Made by a program: the position numbers and the translations under genes
The notes under the pieces: generated by a model
Told to the model about the DNA's origin: nothing
Database searches by the model: none
The model's input: the letters and a program-made list of their open reading frames with translations, nothing else
In this document: positions 8,302-17,310 of the stretch, one piece after another
Numbering within the stretch: the stretch's first letter is position 1
Layout: each line of letters begins with the position of its first letter
DNA from: Haloimpatiens massiliensis
GTDB taxonomy: Bacteria > Bacillota > Clostridia > Clostridiales > Clostridiaceae
Assembly: GCF_900184255.1 (NCBI RefSeq)
Contig: NZ_LT854640.1
Location: forward strand, 345-64,344
DNA: 64,000 bases
Direction: 5' to 3'

Positions 8302-9837
8302 ATGAGGAAAGTGAAAAAAAATATAGCTTTATTTTTGGTAAGTTTTATGTTTTTAAATGTATTTTATTATAAAGTAAGTGCATTAGAGCAATTACCTAAA
8401 ATAACAAGCACTGTAGTGGAAAAGGTAGAGTTAACACATGGAGAGGAACAAGCAGTAAAAGTAAAAACAGATTATACGGGAAATGTACAATATCTTGTAT
8501 ATTTATATGATTATAATACTAAAAAGTGGACAGACCTAACAGGAGGATATTTACCAGCAGTAAGTGGAACCAGTGAACAGAGAATAAGTTTAGGGAAGAA
8601 CTTTTCAGTAGGAAATTATAGAATAACCGTAAGAGCAAAGCGAGCAGGACAAGTAGGAAAGTATAATAATGTGTCATACTTTGAACCATATGATTCTTAT
8701 GCCTATGGAGATTTTAAAGTTGAGAATTTTACTAAATATGATGTTTCTATAGGATTAACTCAATTAGGTAATATAAATACCTTGAATTTTTCATTAACGG
8801 GTAATTATAATGTTAAGGGAAATAATGAGAATATATCTTTAGCAGCTAATACATATACTATAAAATCTAATGCACAAGGATTCCTTATTTATAAAAATGC
8901 TACATTAATTAAGAGTTTAGGGACAAACGAAATAGTAATAAAACCTTCTAGTAACGATACTTATATAAAATTTGTTAAAGAGTCATATACTAGAAATTTT
9001 CCAGGAGAGATAATTCTACAAAAAAAATCAGATAATACTATGCTAGTTATAAATAAATTAGATATAGAGGAATATACAAAAGGAGTACTACCTTTTGAAA
9101 TGGGGGAAAGCTTTAGTTTAGAAGCTTTGAAGGCCCAAGCTGTGGTTGCAAGGACATATGCTGTTGCAAATAAGGGTAGATATTCAAGTTATGGATATGA
9201 TTTAACTGATGATACTAGATGTCAAGTATACAGAGGTTATAATTCTAGTCTTACTAAATGTAATAGAGCTGTTGATGAAACTAGAAGTAAGGTGCTAAAA
9301 TATCTGGGACAACCCATCTCAACAGTATATTGTTCATCGAATGGAGGATATACTGAAAGAAGTGAAAATGTATGGTTGGGCTCTCAATCATATTTAATAG
9401 ATCAAAAAGATCCATTTGATTCAATTAGACCTAGTTATTTGACTAATTGGAGAGAAGAAAAAAGCAATGGAGATATTTTTGAATTATTAAAAAAAGCAAG
9501 TTGTAATATAAAGGAATTTGTTAAAATAGATATAAGTAATATAGAAAAATATCCTAGTGGTAGAATAAAAAAGTTGTGTTTAATATATAAAGATTCAAGT
9601 AATACGCAACAGAAGTTAGAGTTAACAAAAGAAAGAGCTAGAACATTTTTCGGTTTAAAAAGTGCAATGTACGATGTCAAATATGAAAATTCCAAGTATG
9701 TGTTTATAGGAAATGGATGGGGACATGGAGTTGGAATGAGTCAATGGGGCGCAGAAGGAATGGCTAGACAAAATAATAACCATAATGAAATACTAAAATT
9801 TTATTATAAAAATGCTACTTTAAGTAATATCTATTAA
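8302..9837 (+). CDS. Secreted SpoIID/LytB-type protein with one copy of the amidase's surface domain
   Basis: 511 residues. It has a signal peptide (cleavage near VSA), then one copy of the ~110-residue Tyr-rich domain found five times in the upstream amidase (about residues 30-139), a linker, and a SpoIID-type domain (about 235-505). The domain shows VLPFEMGESFSLEALKAQA, RTYAV and the signature GWGHGVGMSQWGAEG. SpoIID proteins are lytic transglycosylases acting on glycan stripped of stem peptides by an amidase, and LytB is a related activator of amidase LytC. A shared targeting domain and adjacency suggest this protein works with the upstream amidase on the same wall surface. The ribosome site is agaagaggtg. 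Confidence 0.85.
   Translation: MRKVKKNIALFLVSFMFLNVFYYKVSALEQLPKITSTVVEKVELTHGEEQAVKVKTDYTGNVQYLVYLYDYNTKKWTDLTGGYLPAVSGTSEQRISLGKNFSVGNYRITVRAKRAGQVGKYNNVSYFEPYDSYAYGDFKVENFTKYDVSIGLTQLGNINTLNFSLTGNYNVKGNNENISLAANTYTIKSNAQGFLIYKNATLIKSLGTNEIVIKPSSNDTYIKFVKESYTRNFPGEIILQKKSDNTMLVINKLDIEEYTKGVLPFEMGESFSLEALKAQAVVARTYAVANKGRYSSYGYDLTDDTRCQVYRGYNSSLTKCNRAVDETRSKVLKYLGQPISTVYCSSNGGYTERSENVWLGSQSYLIDQKDPFDSIRPSYLTNWREEKSNGDIFELLKKASCNIKEFVKIDISNIEKYPSGRIKKLCLIYKDSSNTQQKLELTKERARTFFGLKSAMYDVKYENSKYVFIGNGWGHGVGMSQWGAEGMARQNNNHNEILKFYYKNATLSNIY
8389..8717 (+). repeat. Sixth copy of the amidase domain repeat
   Basis: Over about 270 bases this copy is almost identical in nucleotide sequence to units 1 and 2 of the amidase gene 2-3 kb upstream, including third codon positions. 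The protein sequences flanking it (signal peptide, SpoIID part) are unrelated to the amidase. Confidence 0.92.
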
Positions 9838-9871
9838 ATGAAAGATTTAGTCAATAATATGAATTAATTTT

Positions 9872-9924
9872 AAATTAAGAGTATGAGTGAATTTTTAACA
9901 AAAATCTACTTGTACTCTTAATTT
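9872..9924 (+). terminator. Terminator after the SpoIID-like gene
   Basis: A 12-bp stem (aaattaagagta with tactcttaattt) begins about 35 bases after the stop and is followed by a short T-rich stretch (ttttggtat). Confidence 0.6.
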
Positions 9925-9943
9925 TGGTATATTGGAGTATGCT

Positions 9944-9987
9944 AATTGAATATGTAATAAACTCTAATGTTTATTACATATTCAATT
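9944..9987. other. Perfect 19-bp hairpin
   Basis: aattgaatatgtaataaac (9944-9962) is followed after six bases by its exact reverse complement (9969-9987). There is no T tract on either side, so it may be a second termination or RNA-stability element, or an element remnant. Confidence 0.5.
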
Positions 9988-10291
9988 GTAAAATGAGAAA
10001 TAATGTTAGTTATGTTTTGGGATTTTTCTATTTGTAAAAATATTTTGATGCAATTTTATAAGTTTTTAAACTTGAAAAAGTTGCTTTAACAATTAAAGTC
10101 ATGTATTATGATTCTTATGAAGTGATGAATTAATAATATAAACATGAATAGTAAAAGTTTATAAAACTCCATTTGAAATTTATGTAAAATAATTATATAA
10201 TAAATGATTATATGTAATATTAGAAAGTTAAAGATGTTAAAAGGTATTTTATAAATTTTGATTATAGATAATAATAACTAGAGGTGGTTTT
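9988..10291. other. AT-rich gap without recognised content
   Basis: About 300 bases between the hairpin and the acyltransferase gene. I see no gene and no convincing promoter; only the ribosome site (agaggtgg) just before 10292 stands out. Confidence 0.5.
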
Positions 10292-11290
10292 ATGAAAAAT
10301 ATTACAGTTAGATATTTGAATAAAGATGAATTTGAAAAATGGGATGAATTTGTGGATGAATCACCATACGGAACCATATTTAGCAAATCTTATTGGTTGG
10401 AGAAAGTTTCAAATCAGTTTCAAATCTTAATAGCAGAAGAAAATAATAAAATAGTTGGAGGGATAGCTTTACCTTCAATATATGGTAAATTATACAAAGA
10501 TTCTAAGTTGACGCCGCAGCTAGGAGTTATTTTATTTAAGCCTAACAATAAACAAAAATATTGCAGCGTTTTATCAAAACAAATAGAAATTACTGAAGCG
10601 TTAATAAAGAAATTACCTGAATTTAAACAGTTTAAATATAATTTTAATTACAACTACACAAATTTTTTGCCATTTATATGGAATGGATTTAGTGTTAATG
10701 TAAATTATACTTATGTGATTGAAGACTTAACGGATTTAGATAAAGTTCACAGCAACTTTGACTATGATGTAAAGTATATGATTAAGAAAGCTCATAAAAA
10801 TAACTTAAGAGTAACTGACGAGTTTGGTATTAAAGAGTTCTATGAAGTAAATAAGAAAACTTTTGATAGACAAGGGATGGAGATGCCTTATACATTGGAG
10901 TTTTTAAGTCAATTAGATTCTATATTAGAGGAACATGGCAATAGAAAGATATTTTTTGCTTTAGATGATGAAAATAGGATAATTGCGGGAACATATATAC
11001 TTTATGATAAGGAATGTGCATATTATTTAATGGGTGGAGCTGATCCAGAATTTAGAAATACTGGTGCTCAAACATTTTTAATTTGGGAGAGTATTAAGTT
11101 TGCAGCTAAAGTATCGAAAAAATTTGATTTTGAAGGCTCTATGGTAAGGAGTATAGAAAAACCTTTTAGAGAATTTGGAGGTACACAAAAAATAATACAT
11201 AATGTGTATAAAAGTGATAAATTAACGGAAATCGCTTATAATTTTGCTAAAAAAAATAAAAATATTATAAGAAAAATATTTAAGGTGTGA
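10292..11290 (+). CDS. FemAB/GNAT-like acyltransferase
   Basis: 332 residues. N-terminal WDEFVDESPYGTIFSKSYW is typical of the FemAB/BioF2-like acetyltransferase group, and the C-terminal half (YLMGGADPEFRNTGAQTFL, then EFGGTQKIIHNVYKS) matches the second GNAT-like lobe. Members transfer amino-acyl or acyl groups onto cell-wall or surface polysaccharide precursors. Its stop codon lies six bases before the next start, so it is co-transcribed with the second deacetylase-like gene, suggesting that a sugar is first deacetylated and then re-acylated. Donor and acceptor are not predictable. Confidence 0.72.
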   Translation: MKNITVRYLNKDEFEKWDEFVDESPYGTIFSKSYWLEKVSNQFQILIAEENNKIVGGIALPSIYGKLYKDSKLTPQLGVILFKPNNKQKYCSVLSKQIEITEALIKKLPEFKQFKYNFNYNYTNFLPFIWNGFSVNVNYTYVIEDLTDLDKVHSNFDYDVKYMIKKAHKNNLRVTDEFGIKEFYEVNKKTFDRQGMEMPYTLEFLSQLDSILEEHGNRKIFFALDDENRIIAGTYILYDKECAYYLMGGADPEFRNTGAQTFLIWESIKFAAKVSKKFDFEGSMVRSIEKPFREFGGTQKIIHNVYKSDKLTEIAYNFAKKNKNIIRKIFKV

Positions 11291-11296
11291 TGTATT

Positions 11297-12661
11297 ATGA
11301 TAAATTTTGTTATAAGTCCAAATTTAAAAAATAAAAAATCGTTGGTATACACTATATATTACTTAACAAAAAATCTTAATTGTGAAATAAAGATTTCATA
11401 TGTAAAGAGAGAAGAAGCTTTAAATATATACTATGGAATAGATTGTAATGAAGGTATACATATACCTTGTGATTTTAGCACAGAAAAAATCATGTTTAGC
11501 AAGTATAAGGACAAGTTAATAATGTCTAATAGGGTAATTAAGGAACCTTTTATAATTAATAAAAATAAAATAGAATTTAATTATGATATATTATTTATTT
11601 CAAAGTATTTATTGACTTGTCAGGAAGAGTATGAAATAAAAAATAGGGACGACAAAGAAAGATTTATAGCTGAATTAAGTTTGAGAAAAGAAAAGGTAAA
11701 GATACCATTTTTTAATATTAACTCAGATATTTTATTAGAAGCAATTAATGTAATGAATAAATCTATTGGAATAAATAAAGATAATTTTGAAATATTTTTG
11801 ACGCATGATGTAGACAGCATAAATAGTAGAGATAAATATGTTTTTTTGCACAATGCAAAGGTCTTATTGACAAATAAGAACGTTCCGTTAAAAGAAAGAG
11901 TTTCAGATTTATTTTTAGATATAATTTATAATAGGCATTTACAGATAGAGAATTATATTGACATTGAGTCAAGAAGAAAAGCTAAATCAGAATTTTATTT
12001 TATTGAAGGAGAAAAGCATAGACTAGGTAAAAGATATGATTTAATGAGTATAAAAAAGCAGATAGATAAAATAAAAAATAGTCCTAATCATGTAATTGGA
12101 ATACATACAAATTATTTTTCTTATAAAGATAAAGGTAGAATACAAAATGAAATTAATCAAATTGAAAAAAGAACTGGAACTAAAGTTAAAAGTTGTAGAA
12201 ATCATTATCTGAGATTTGAAATGCCAACAACACTTAATATTTTAAGTGAGTGTGGAATTATATCAGATTCTACTATGGGATACCCGGATATTAATGGATT
12301 TAGAGCTGGTATCTGTGAAAGTTATGTTCCATATGATTTAAATGAAAATAAATTAATTGATATTTATGAAACACCTCTTGTAGTTATGGATGGCGTTGTT
12401 ATGGAGAAAAGTATAAGCTTCCAAGAAAAATGGCATGAAATAAAATATAACCTAGATTCTGTTATTAAATATAACGGAACAGCCTCTGTATTATTTCATC
12501 ATAGGGTTATAGTTTCTGATGAATATAAATGCATGTATGAAAAAATATTAGACTATGTAGTAGATAAGGGAGGTAAATTTGTTCTTTCTAAAGAATTTGA
12601 AAATAGAAAAAAAAATGATATAATTGCTATTGAAAAACTATTTTCATATATAAATGATTAG
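11297..12661 (+). CDS. Polysaccharide deacetylase-like protein (second)
   Basis: 454 residues, a paralogue of the protein at 62. Shared landmarks in the same order are LTHDVD (THDVD begins at residue 169), GIHTNYFSYKD, RNHYLRFEMPTTL, DSTMGYPDINGFRAG and VLFHHRVI. The N-terminal ~150 residues are an unrecognised domain. No signal peptide is seen, so the substrate is probably a cytoplasmic lipid-linked or nucleotide sugar. It is translated just after the acyltransferase (6-base gap) and followed 15 bases later by the epimerase, so these genes form one transcriptional block. Confidence 0.72.
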   Translation: MINFVISPNLKNKKSLVYTIYYLTKNLNCEIKISYVKREEALNIYYGIDCNEGIHIPCDFSTEKIMFSKYKDKLIMSNRVIKEPFIINKNKIEFNYDILFISKYLLTCQEEYEIKNRDDKERFIAELSLRKEKVKIPFFNINSDILLEAINVMNKSIGINKDNFEIFLTHDVDSINSRDKYVFLHNAKVLLTNKNVPLKERVSDLFLDIIYNRHLQIENYIDIESRRKAKSEFYFIEGEKHRLGKRYDLMSIKKQIDKIKNSPNHVIGIHTNYFSYKDKGRIQNEINQIEKRTGTKVKSCRNHYLRFEMPTTLNILSECGIISDSTMGYPDINGFRAGICESYVPYDLNENKLIDIYETPLVVMDGVVMEKSISFQEKWHEIKYNLDSVIKYNGTASVLFHHRVIVSDEYKCMYEKILDYVVDKGGKFVLSKEFENRKKNDIIAIEKLFSYIND

Positions 12662-12676
12662 TAAGGGAGTAATAGT

Positions 12677-13741
12677 ATGAAAAAGATATTAACTATCGTA
12701 GGAGCACGTCCACAATTTATAAAAGCAGCAGCAGTTTCTAATATAATAAGAAAAGAACATGAGGAAGTTTTAATACACACAGGGCAGCATTATGATGAAA
12801 ATATGTCTAAAGTATTTTTTGAAGAGTTAAATATACCAAAACCAGATTATAACTTAGGGGTTGGTTCAGGGTCTCATGGAAAGCAAACAGGTGAAATGCT
12901 ACATAAATTAGAAGAAATATATTTAAAAGAAAAACCAGATTTAGTTTTAGTATATGGAGATACCAATTCCACATTAGCAGGGGCCTTAGCAGCAAGCAAA
13001 CTTTTAATACCAGTTGCTCATGTGGAAGCGGGACTTAGAAGTTTTAATAAAGCTATGCCAGAAGAACAAAATAGAATACTTACAGATCATATATCAGAAC
13101 TTTTATTTGTACCTACTATTACAGCAGAGAATAATCTTAAAAATGAGGGAGTAACTAAAGGTGTGCATAATGTAGGAGATGTTATGTTTGATGCAGTACT
13201 TCATTTTAAGAAATTATCTCAGGAGAAAAGTAAGATTCTTGAAGAAGTTGGTTTGAAAAGCGAAGAATTTATATTAACTACAATACATAGAGCTGAAAAT
13301 ACTAATGATATAAATAGGTTAAGAAATATAATAGAAGCTTTAAACGAAAGTGGTGAAAAAATAGTTTTACCACTTCACCCAAGAACCAAAAAGTATATAG
13401 AGGATTATGGCTTGGAATTTGGAGAAAATATAAAGGTAATAGAACCTATTGGTTATTTAGATATGATAAGTCTCGAGATGCATGCTAAAAAAATAGTTAC
13501 AGATAGCGGTGGAGTTCAAAAGGAAGCATTTTTTATGGAAAAACCTTGTGTGACTATGAGAGATGAAACTGAGTGGGTAGAGACAGTAGAAAATGGATGG
13601 AATGTTATAGTAGGAACAAATAAAGAGGATATACTTGAAAATATAAAGAATTTTATTCCAAAAGAGAAGCAAAAAAATATATTTGGAGATGGTCATGCGG
13701 GAGATAAAATTTTAGACATTATAAATAAGGCTATAGTGTAA
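12677..13741 (+). CDS. wecB: UDP-N-acetylglucosamine 2-epimerase (non-hydrolysing)
   Basis: 354 residues, the family's usual length. It interconverts UDP-GlcNAc and UDP-ManNAc in the cytoplasm. Conserved blocks are VGARPQFIKAAAV at the N-terminus, HTGQHYDENMS, YGDTNSTLAGALAA, HVEAGLRSFN, PEEQNRILTDH, TIHRAEN and DSGGVQKEAF. Together with the dehydrogenase at 19379 it supplies UDP-ManNAcA, and alone it supplies the ManNAc donor for the WecG/TagA/CpsF enzyme at 17303. The ribosome site is taagggagta. Confidence 0.93.
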   Translation: MKKILTIVGARPQFIKAAAVSNIIRKEHEEVLIHTGQHYDENMSKVFFEELNIPKPDYNLGVGSGSHGKQTGEMLHKLEEIYLKEKPDLVLVYGDTNSTLAGALAASKLLIPVAHVEAGLRSFNKAMPEEQNRILTDHISELLFVPTITAENNLKNEGVTKGVHNVGDVMFDAVLHFKKLSQEKSKILEEVGLKSEEFILTTIHRAENTNDINRLRNIIEALNESGEKIVLPLHPRTKKYIEDYGLEFGENIKVIEPIGYLDMISLEMHAKKIVTDSGGVQKEAFFMEKPCVTMRDETEWVETVENGWNVIVGTNKEDILENIKNFIPKEKQKNIFGDGHAGDKILDIINKAIV

Positions 13742-13756
13742 AATAGAGGTGAAATA

Positions 13757-14980
13757 ATGAAAATACTTTTTTTAACTCAATATTGTCCACCAGAAGTTGG
13801 TGCGCCACAAAATAGAATATTTGAGCTTGCAAAACGGTTAAAGAAGTTTGGACATGAAGTTACTATTTTAACTGCAATGCCTAATTATCCTAAGGGGGAA
13901 ATATTTGATGAATACAAGGGTAAAAAAGTAGTTAGAGAAGAAATGGACGGAATTAAAATAGTTCGTACCAGTATTTACGCTACTAAGGAAAAATCTTTTA
14001 CTAAAAGACTTAGAAATTATCTTTCTTTTACATTTTCATCTGTATTTACAGGAGCAAAGTATATTGAAAAGCAAGATGTTCTAATAACAGAATCTCCACC
14101 ATTATTTTTAGGATGGTCAGGTTATGTATTATCTAAAAAGAAGAAGGCTAAATTTGTATTTAATGTATCAGACTTATGGCCAGAATCTGCAGTTAAATTA
14201 GATGTATTACATAATAAAGCACTTATTAAAGCTTCTACATGGTTAGAAGAATTTTGTTATAAAAAAGCATCAGCTGTGACAGGACAAACACGTGGGATTG
14301 TTGATAACATAGTGAATAGAGGTTTTGATAAAAACAAAGTTCATCTTATAACTAATGGAGTGGATACTGAGTTTTTCAAAAAAGAAAATAGAGATGAAAA
14401 TTTTAGAAAAGAAATAGGCATAGATGCTAAATTTGCACTATGTTATGCAGGAATACACGGTTTGGCTCAAGGATTGGAAGTTATAATAAATGCAGCAGAA
14501 ATTATAAAAGAACATGAAGGTATACAAATTGTATTTATAGGGGATGGACCAGAAAAAAATAAGCTTATTGACATAGTTAAAGAAAAAGGTCTAAAAAATG
14601 TTAGTTTTTTACCAATTCAGCCTAAAACTAATATGCCTAAAATAATAGCTTCTATGGATGCTACTATTATACCTCTTAAGAAGTTAGATATATTTAAAGG
14701 GGCATTGCCATCCAAGATGTTTGAAGCTTTAGCATCAGAGCTACCTATAGTATTGGCTGTAGAAGGTGAAGCAGAAAAACTTATAAATAGTGCAAAAGCA
14801 GGTATAGTAGTGGAACCAGAAAATCATAAAGAAATTGCTGATGCAATTCTAAAGTTATATAATGATAAAGAATTGAGAGATAATTTAGGTTATAATGGTA
14901 GGAAATATGTAATAGATAATTATTCAAGAGAATCTATTAGCAGAAAGTTAGAAAATATATTACTAAAATTAGTTGATTAA
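13757..14980 (+). CDS. Glycosyltransferase family 4, WbuB-like
   Basis: 407 residues. N-terminal CPPEVGAPQNRIFELAKRL and TAMPNYPKGEIFDEYKGK are characteristic of the WbuB-like amino-sugar transferase group. SDLWPESAVKL sits mid-protein, and the C-terminal half has FIGDGPEKNKL and LPSKMFEALASELPIV. It follows wecB by 15 bases. Enzymes of this group often add a GlcNAc- or FucNAc-type sugar to a lipid-linked acceptor; the specificity here is inferred only from similarity. It ends the upstream block, with a terminator following. Confidence 0.82.
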   Translation: MKILFLTQYCPPEVGAPQNRIFELAKRLKKFGHEVTILTAMPNYPKGEIFDEYKGKKVVREEMDGIKIVRTSIYATKEKSFTKRLRNYLSFTFSSVFTGAKYIEKQDVLITESPPLFLGWSGYVLSKKKKAKFVFNVSDLWPESAVKLDVLHNKALIKASTWLEEFCYKKASAVTGQTRGIVDNIVNRGFDKNKVHLITNGVDTEFFKKENRDENFRKEIGIDAKFALCYAGIHGLAQGLEVIINAAEIIKEHEGIQIVFIGDGPEKNKLIDIVKEKGLKNVSFLPIQPKTNMPKIIASMDATIIPLKKLDIFKGALPSKMFEALASELPIVLAVEGEAEKLINSAKAGIVVEPENHKEIADAILKLYNDKELRDNLGYNGRKYVIDNYSRESISRKLENILLKLVD

Positions 14981-15005
14981 TTAATTTAAAATTTATTGAA
15001 TATAT

Positions 15006-15050
15006 TTTTAGGGGTGCTAAGTTGCTAATTAGAAACTCAACTTACTAAAA
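15006..15050 (+). other. Stem-loop with a one-sided GGGUGC bulge
   Basis: ttttag and taagttg on the 5' side pair with caactta and ctaaaa on the 3' side (13 bp in total). Only the 5' strand carries an extra six bases (gggtgc). It lies just after the WbuB-like gene and ahead of a simple terminator hairpin. Function unknown. Confidence 0.3.
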
Positions 15051-15074
15051 GCAATATATACTTTTAGGATTATA

Positions 15075-15104
15075 GGCATGTAATTAATATTACATGCTTA
15101 TTTT
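15075..15104 (+). terminator. Terminator after the WbuB-like gene
   Basis: A 9-bp perfect stem (gcatgtaat with attacatgc) with a 4-base loop, followed by ttattttaaa. Confidence 0.65.
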
Positions 15105-15376
15105 AAAGTGTAATAGCTGTAGGAATTGTTTATGAAGAACTTGTATTTAAAAAGCAAATTTTGATAATTTGTTTTTATAGCTTAATAACTATAAAATGTT
15201 ATATTATTGTTCTTAGTGGTGATAATATTTATAATAATGAGGGAAGAAGGTATTATTAATTAAATGTTATTAAAAATTCATATACTTATTTGAGTATATT
15301 TATGTTAAAATAACTATGATTAAATAAGTAATGATAATAATAAGGGCGCCTATTCAACATGAAAGGATGTATACAT
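15105..15376. other. Intergenic leader before the initiating transferase
   Basis: AT-rich, with no gene seen. It presumably holds the promoter for the second polysaccharide block, but I cannot point to a convincing -35/-10 pair. The ribosome site gaaagga (15361-15367) decides the downstream start. Confidence 0.4.
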
Positions 15377-16039
15377 ATGGATAAAGATAATAAATATGAT
15401 AAAATAATTATAGATATAGATAAATTAAAATCTAAAAGACTAAGTTTTGCTATTAAGAGAATACTGGATTTTATATTATCTTTAATAGGTATAACTATAT
15501 TGTTTCCAGTTTATTTAATTATATATTTAGCTATAAAGTTAGATTCAAAAGGACCAGCCTTATTTAAGCAAGTTAGAGTAGGTAAAGATAATAAAGAGTT
15601 TGTAATTTATAAATTTAGGACTATGATAGTAAATGCAGAAAAGAAAAGGGAGTTAGAAATAGATCCATCTAATATTGAAAATTTTGTTTTCCAAAGTAAA
15701 AGTGATAATAGAATAACAAAAGTAGGTGCTTTTTTAAGAAAGACAAGTTTAGATGAACTTCCACAGCTTTTTAATGTACTTATTGGAAATATGAGCTTAG
15801 TTGGGCCTAGACCGGAAATACCAGATGTAGTTAAGTATTATCCAAAGGAATATGCTCAAAGGCTTTTAGTTACTCCAGGCATAACTGGACTTGCACAGAT
15901 TAGTGGAAGAGGAGAAATAGAGCTTGGAAAAACTATTTATTATGATTTGAAATATATACAAAATTTCTCTGTAATATATGACATAGAAATCTTTTTTAAA
16001 ACAATAGCTTCTGTTTTAAAAAAAGAAGGAGCATATTAG
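15377..16039 (+). CDS. Undecaprenyl-phosphate sugar phosphotransferase (initiating, polyprenyl phosphoglycosyltransferase)
   Basis: 220 residues from ATG 15377, chosen because gaaagga lies 9 bases upstream; an in-frame ATG at 15359 lacks a ribosome site. One N-terminal membrane segment (FILSLIGITILFPVYLIIYL) precedes the cytoplasmic bacterial sugar transferase domain with YKFRTM, LRKTSLDELPQLFNVLIG, SLVGPRPEIPDVV and PGITGLAQISGRGEI. It loads the first sugar phosphate onto undecaprenyl phosphate, starting repeat-unit synthesis. It opens the second polysaccharide block (15.4-21.8 kb). Confidence 0.9.
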   Translation: MDKDNKYDKIIIDIDKLKSKRLSFAIKRILDFILSLIGITILFPVYLIIYLAIKLDSKGPALFKQVRVGKDNKEFVIYKFRTMIVNAEKKRELEIDPSNIENFVFQSKSDNRITKVGAFLRKTSLDELPQLFNVLIGNMSLVGPRPEIPDVVKYYPKEYAQRLLVTPGITGLAQISGRGEIELGKTIYYDLKYIQNFSVIYDIEIFFKTIASVLKKEGAY

Positions 16040-16074
16040 AAATGACTTTATTTTAAAAAGGAGATTTTGTTATT

Positions 16075-17310
16075 ATGAAAAGGGCATATGTTTATTTAAC
16101 AAACATGTTATTTATTATATACGTTATTATTTATCCTTTAATTCCTATTGAAAATAAAATAGGCAAAATAGCTTTTAAATCAGATTATATTATTTATGTT
16201 TTAATATTTATTACTCTATTAGGGATAATTTTAAATAAATCTATAAGGAAAAAAATATTTTCTAATGTTGAAGAATTTTTTAAATCACCATTGGCTTGGT
16301 CACTTATAGGACTAAATATAGTTATGTATTTTTCAAGTATATATGCTTTAGATAAGAGAGTTGCAATTACTCATAGTATAAGATTTACAATTTATATTTT
16401 TATATTTTTTATAGTTTCCTATATGAATGATAATAAGAAAATAATAAATTTTTATACTATACTTATTTTAAGTGTTACTACATTTATAAGTTGTGGAGCA
16501 GTTTATGAATATATAAATATGCGCTATTTCCTACATAATAAAGGGGAAATAAGAATAGCATCATTTCTTCAAAATTCTAATAATTTAGGTGCATATATTA
16601 TATTTTTTATTTTCATAAGTTTAACTTTGATTTTTGTAGTTAAAGGAAAGAAAGAAAAATTTATTTGTGGAATCATATCTTTAATTATGTTATTTTCAAT
16701 AATATTTTGCGGTTCTAGAAATGCATTATTAGCTCTTATATTAGGAATAGGTATATTTGCTATATTTTATAATAAAAAATTTACGATAGTTGCTTTAATA
16801 TTAGTGACTATGTTGTGTATAATACCTATTAGCAGAAATAGAATAACGCAAGTTTTTAATAGAGATCAAAATGAGTCTAGAATAAAGATATGGAAAACAG
16901 CTAGATATATTATAAAGGACAATAGTATTTTAGGAGTTGGGTATAACAATTATATGACAGCCTATACTAAGTATGTCAGTAAGTATCCTAAACAGTTACA
17001 AATACGTTCTAGTTACATTCCTAAACACCCACATAATATATTTTTAAAAATCCAATGTGAATTAGGAATACCGGGAACTATAATGTTCATAATGTTTTTA
17101 TTGTTTTCTTTAAAAACAATTAGACAATCTTTAAAAGGGATCAAAGGGACAAGACAATATTATATTGTAAAAGCCTTAGGAATTTCATTTTTTATATTTC
17201 AAGTTATGAATTTAATAGATTGTTTTTATGATATACCTAAAATAATGACTACTATGTTTATTATATTAGGAATAATAAATTTTTATCAAAGGAAGATGTT
17301 AAATGAGTGA
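16075..17310 (+). CDS. O-antigen ligase/Wzy-like polymerase (second)
   Basis: 411 residues with about ten to twelve membrane segments. The extracytoplasmic loop carries HPHNIFLKIQCELGIPG, the conserved element of the Wzy_C/O-antigen ligase family, preceded by SRIKIWKTARYIIKDNSILGVGYNNY with its conserved Arg and Gly residues. It should polymerise or ligate lipid-linked units on the outer face. It is the second such gene in the locus (the other is at 1641). One may polymerise and the other ligate, or there may be two polymers. Its last 8 bases overlap the next gene. Confidence 0.82.
   Translation: MKRAYVYLTNMLFIIYVIIYPLIPIENKIGKIAFKSDYIIYVLIFITLLGIILNKSIRKKIFSNVEEFFKSPLAWSLIGLNIVMYFSSIYALDKRVAITHSIRFTIYIFIFFIVSYMNDNKKIINFYTILILSVTTFISCGAVYEYINMRYFLHNKGEIRIASFLQNSNNLGAYIIFFIFISLTLIFVVKGKKEKFICGIISLIMLFSIIFCGSRNALLALILGIGIFAIFYNKKFTIVALILVTMLCIIPISRNRITQVFNRDQNESRIKIWKTARYIIKDNSILGVGYNNYMTAYTKYVSKYPKQLQIRSSYIPKHPHNIFLKIQCELGIPGTIMFIMFLLFSLKTIRQSLKGIKGTRQYYIVKALGISFFIFQVMNLIDCFYDIPKIMTTMFIILGIINFYQRKMLNE

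Noticed and set aside
5574..9837. Sporulation engulfment genes spoIIP/spoIID proper
   Set aside because: Both proteins carry secretion signals plus shared surface repeats and sit in a polysaccharide locus. The amidase domain is Amidase_3 without the SpoIIP layout.
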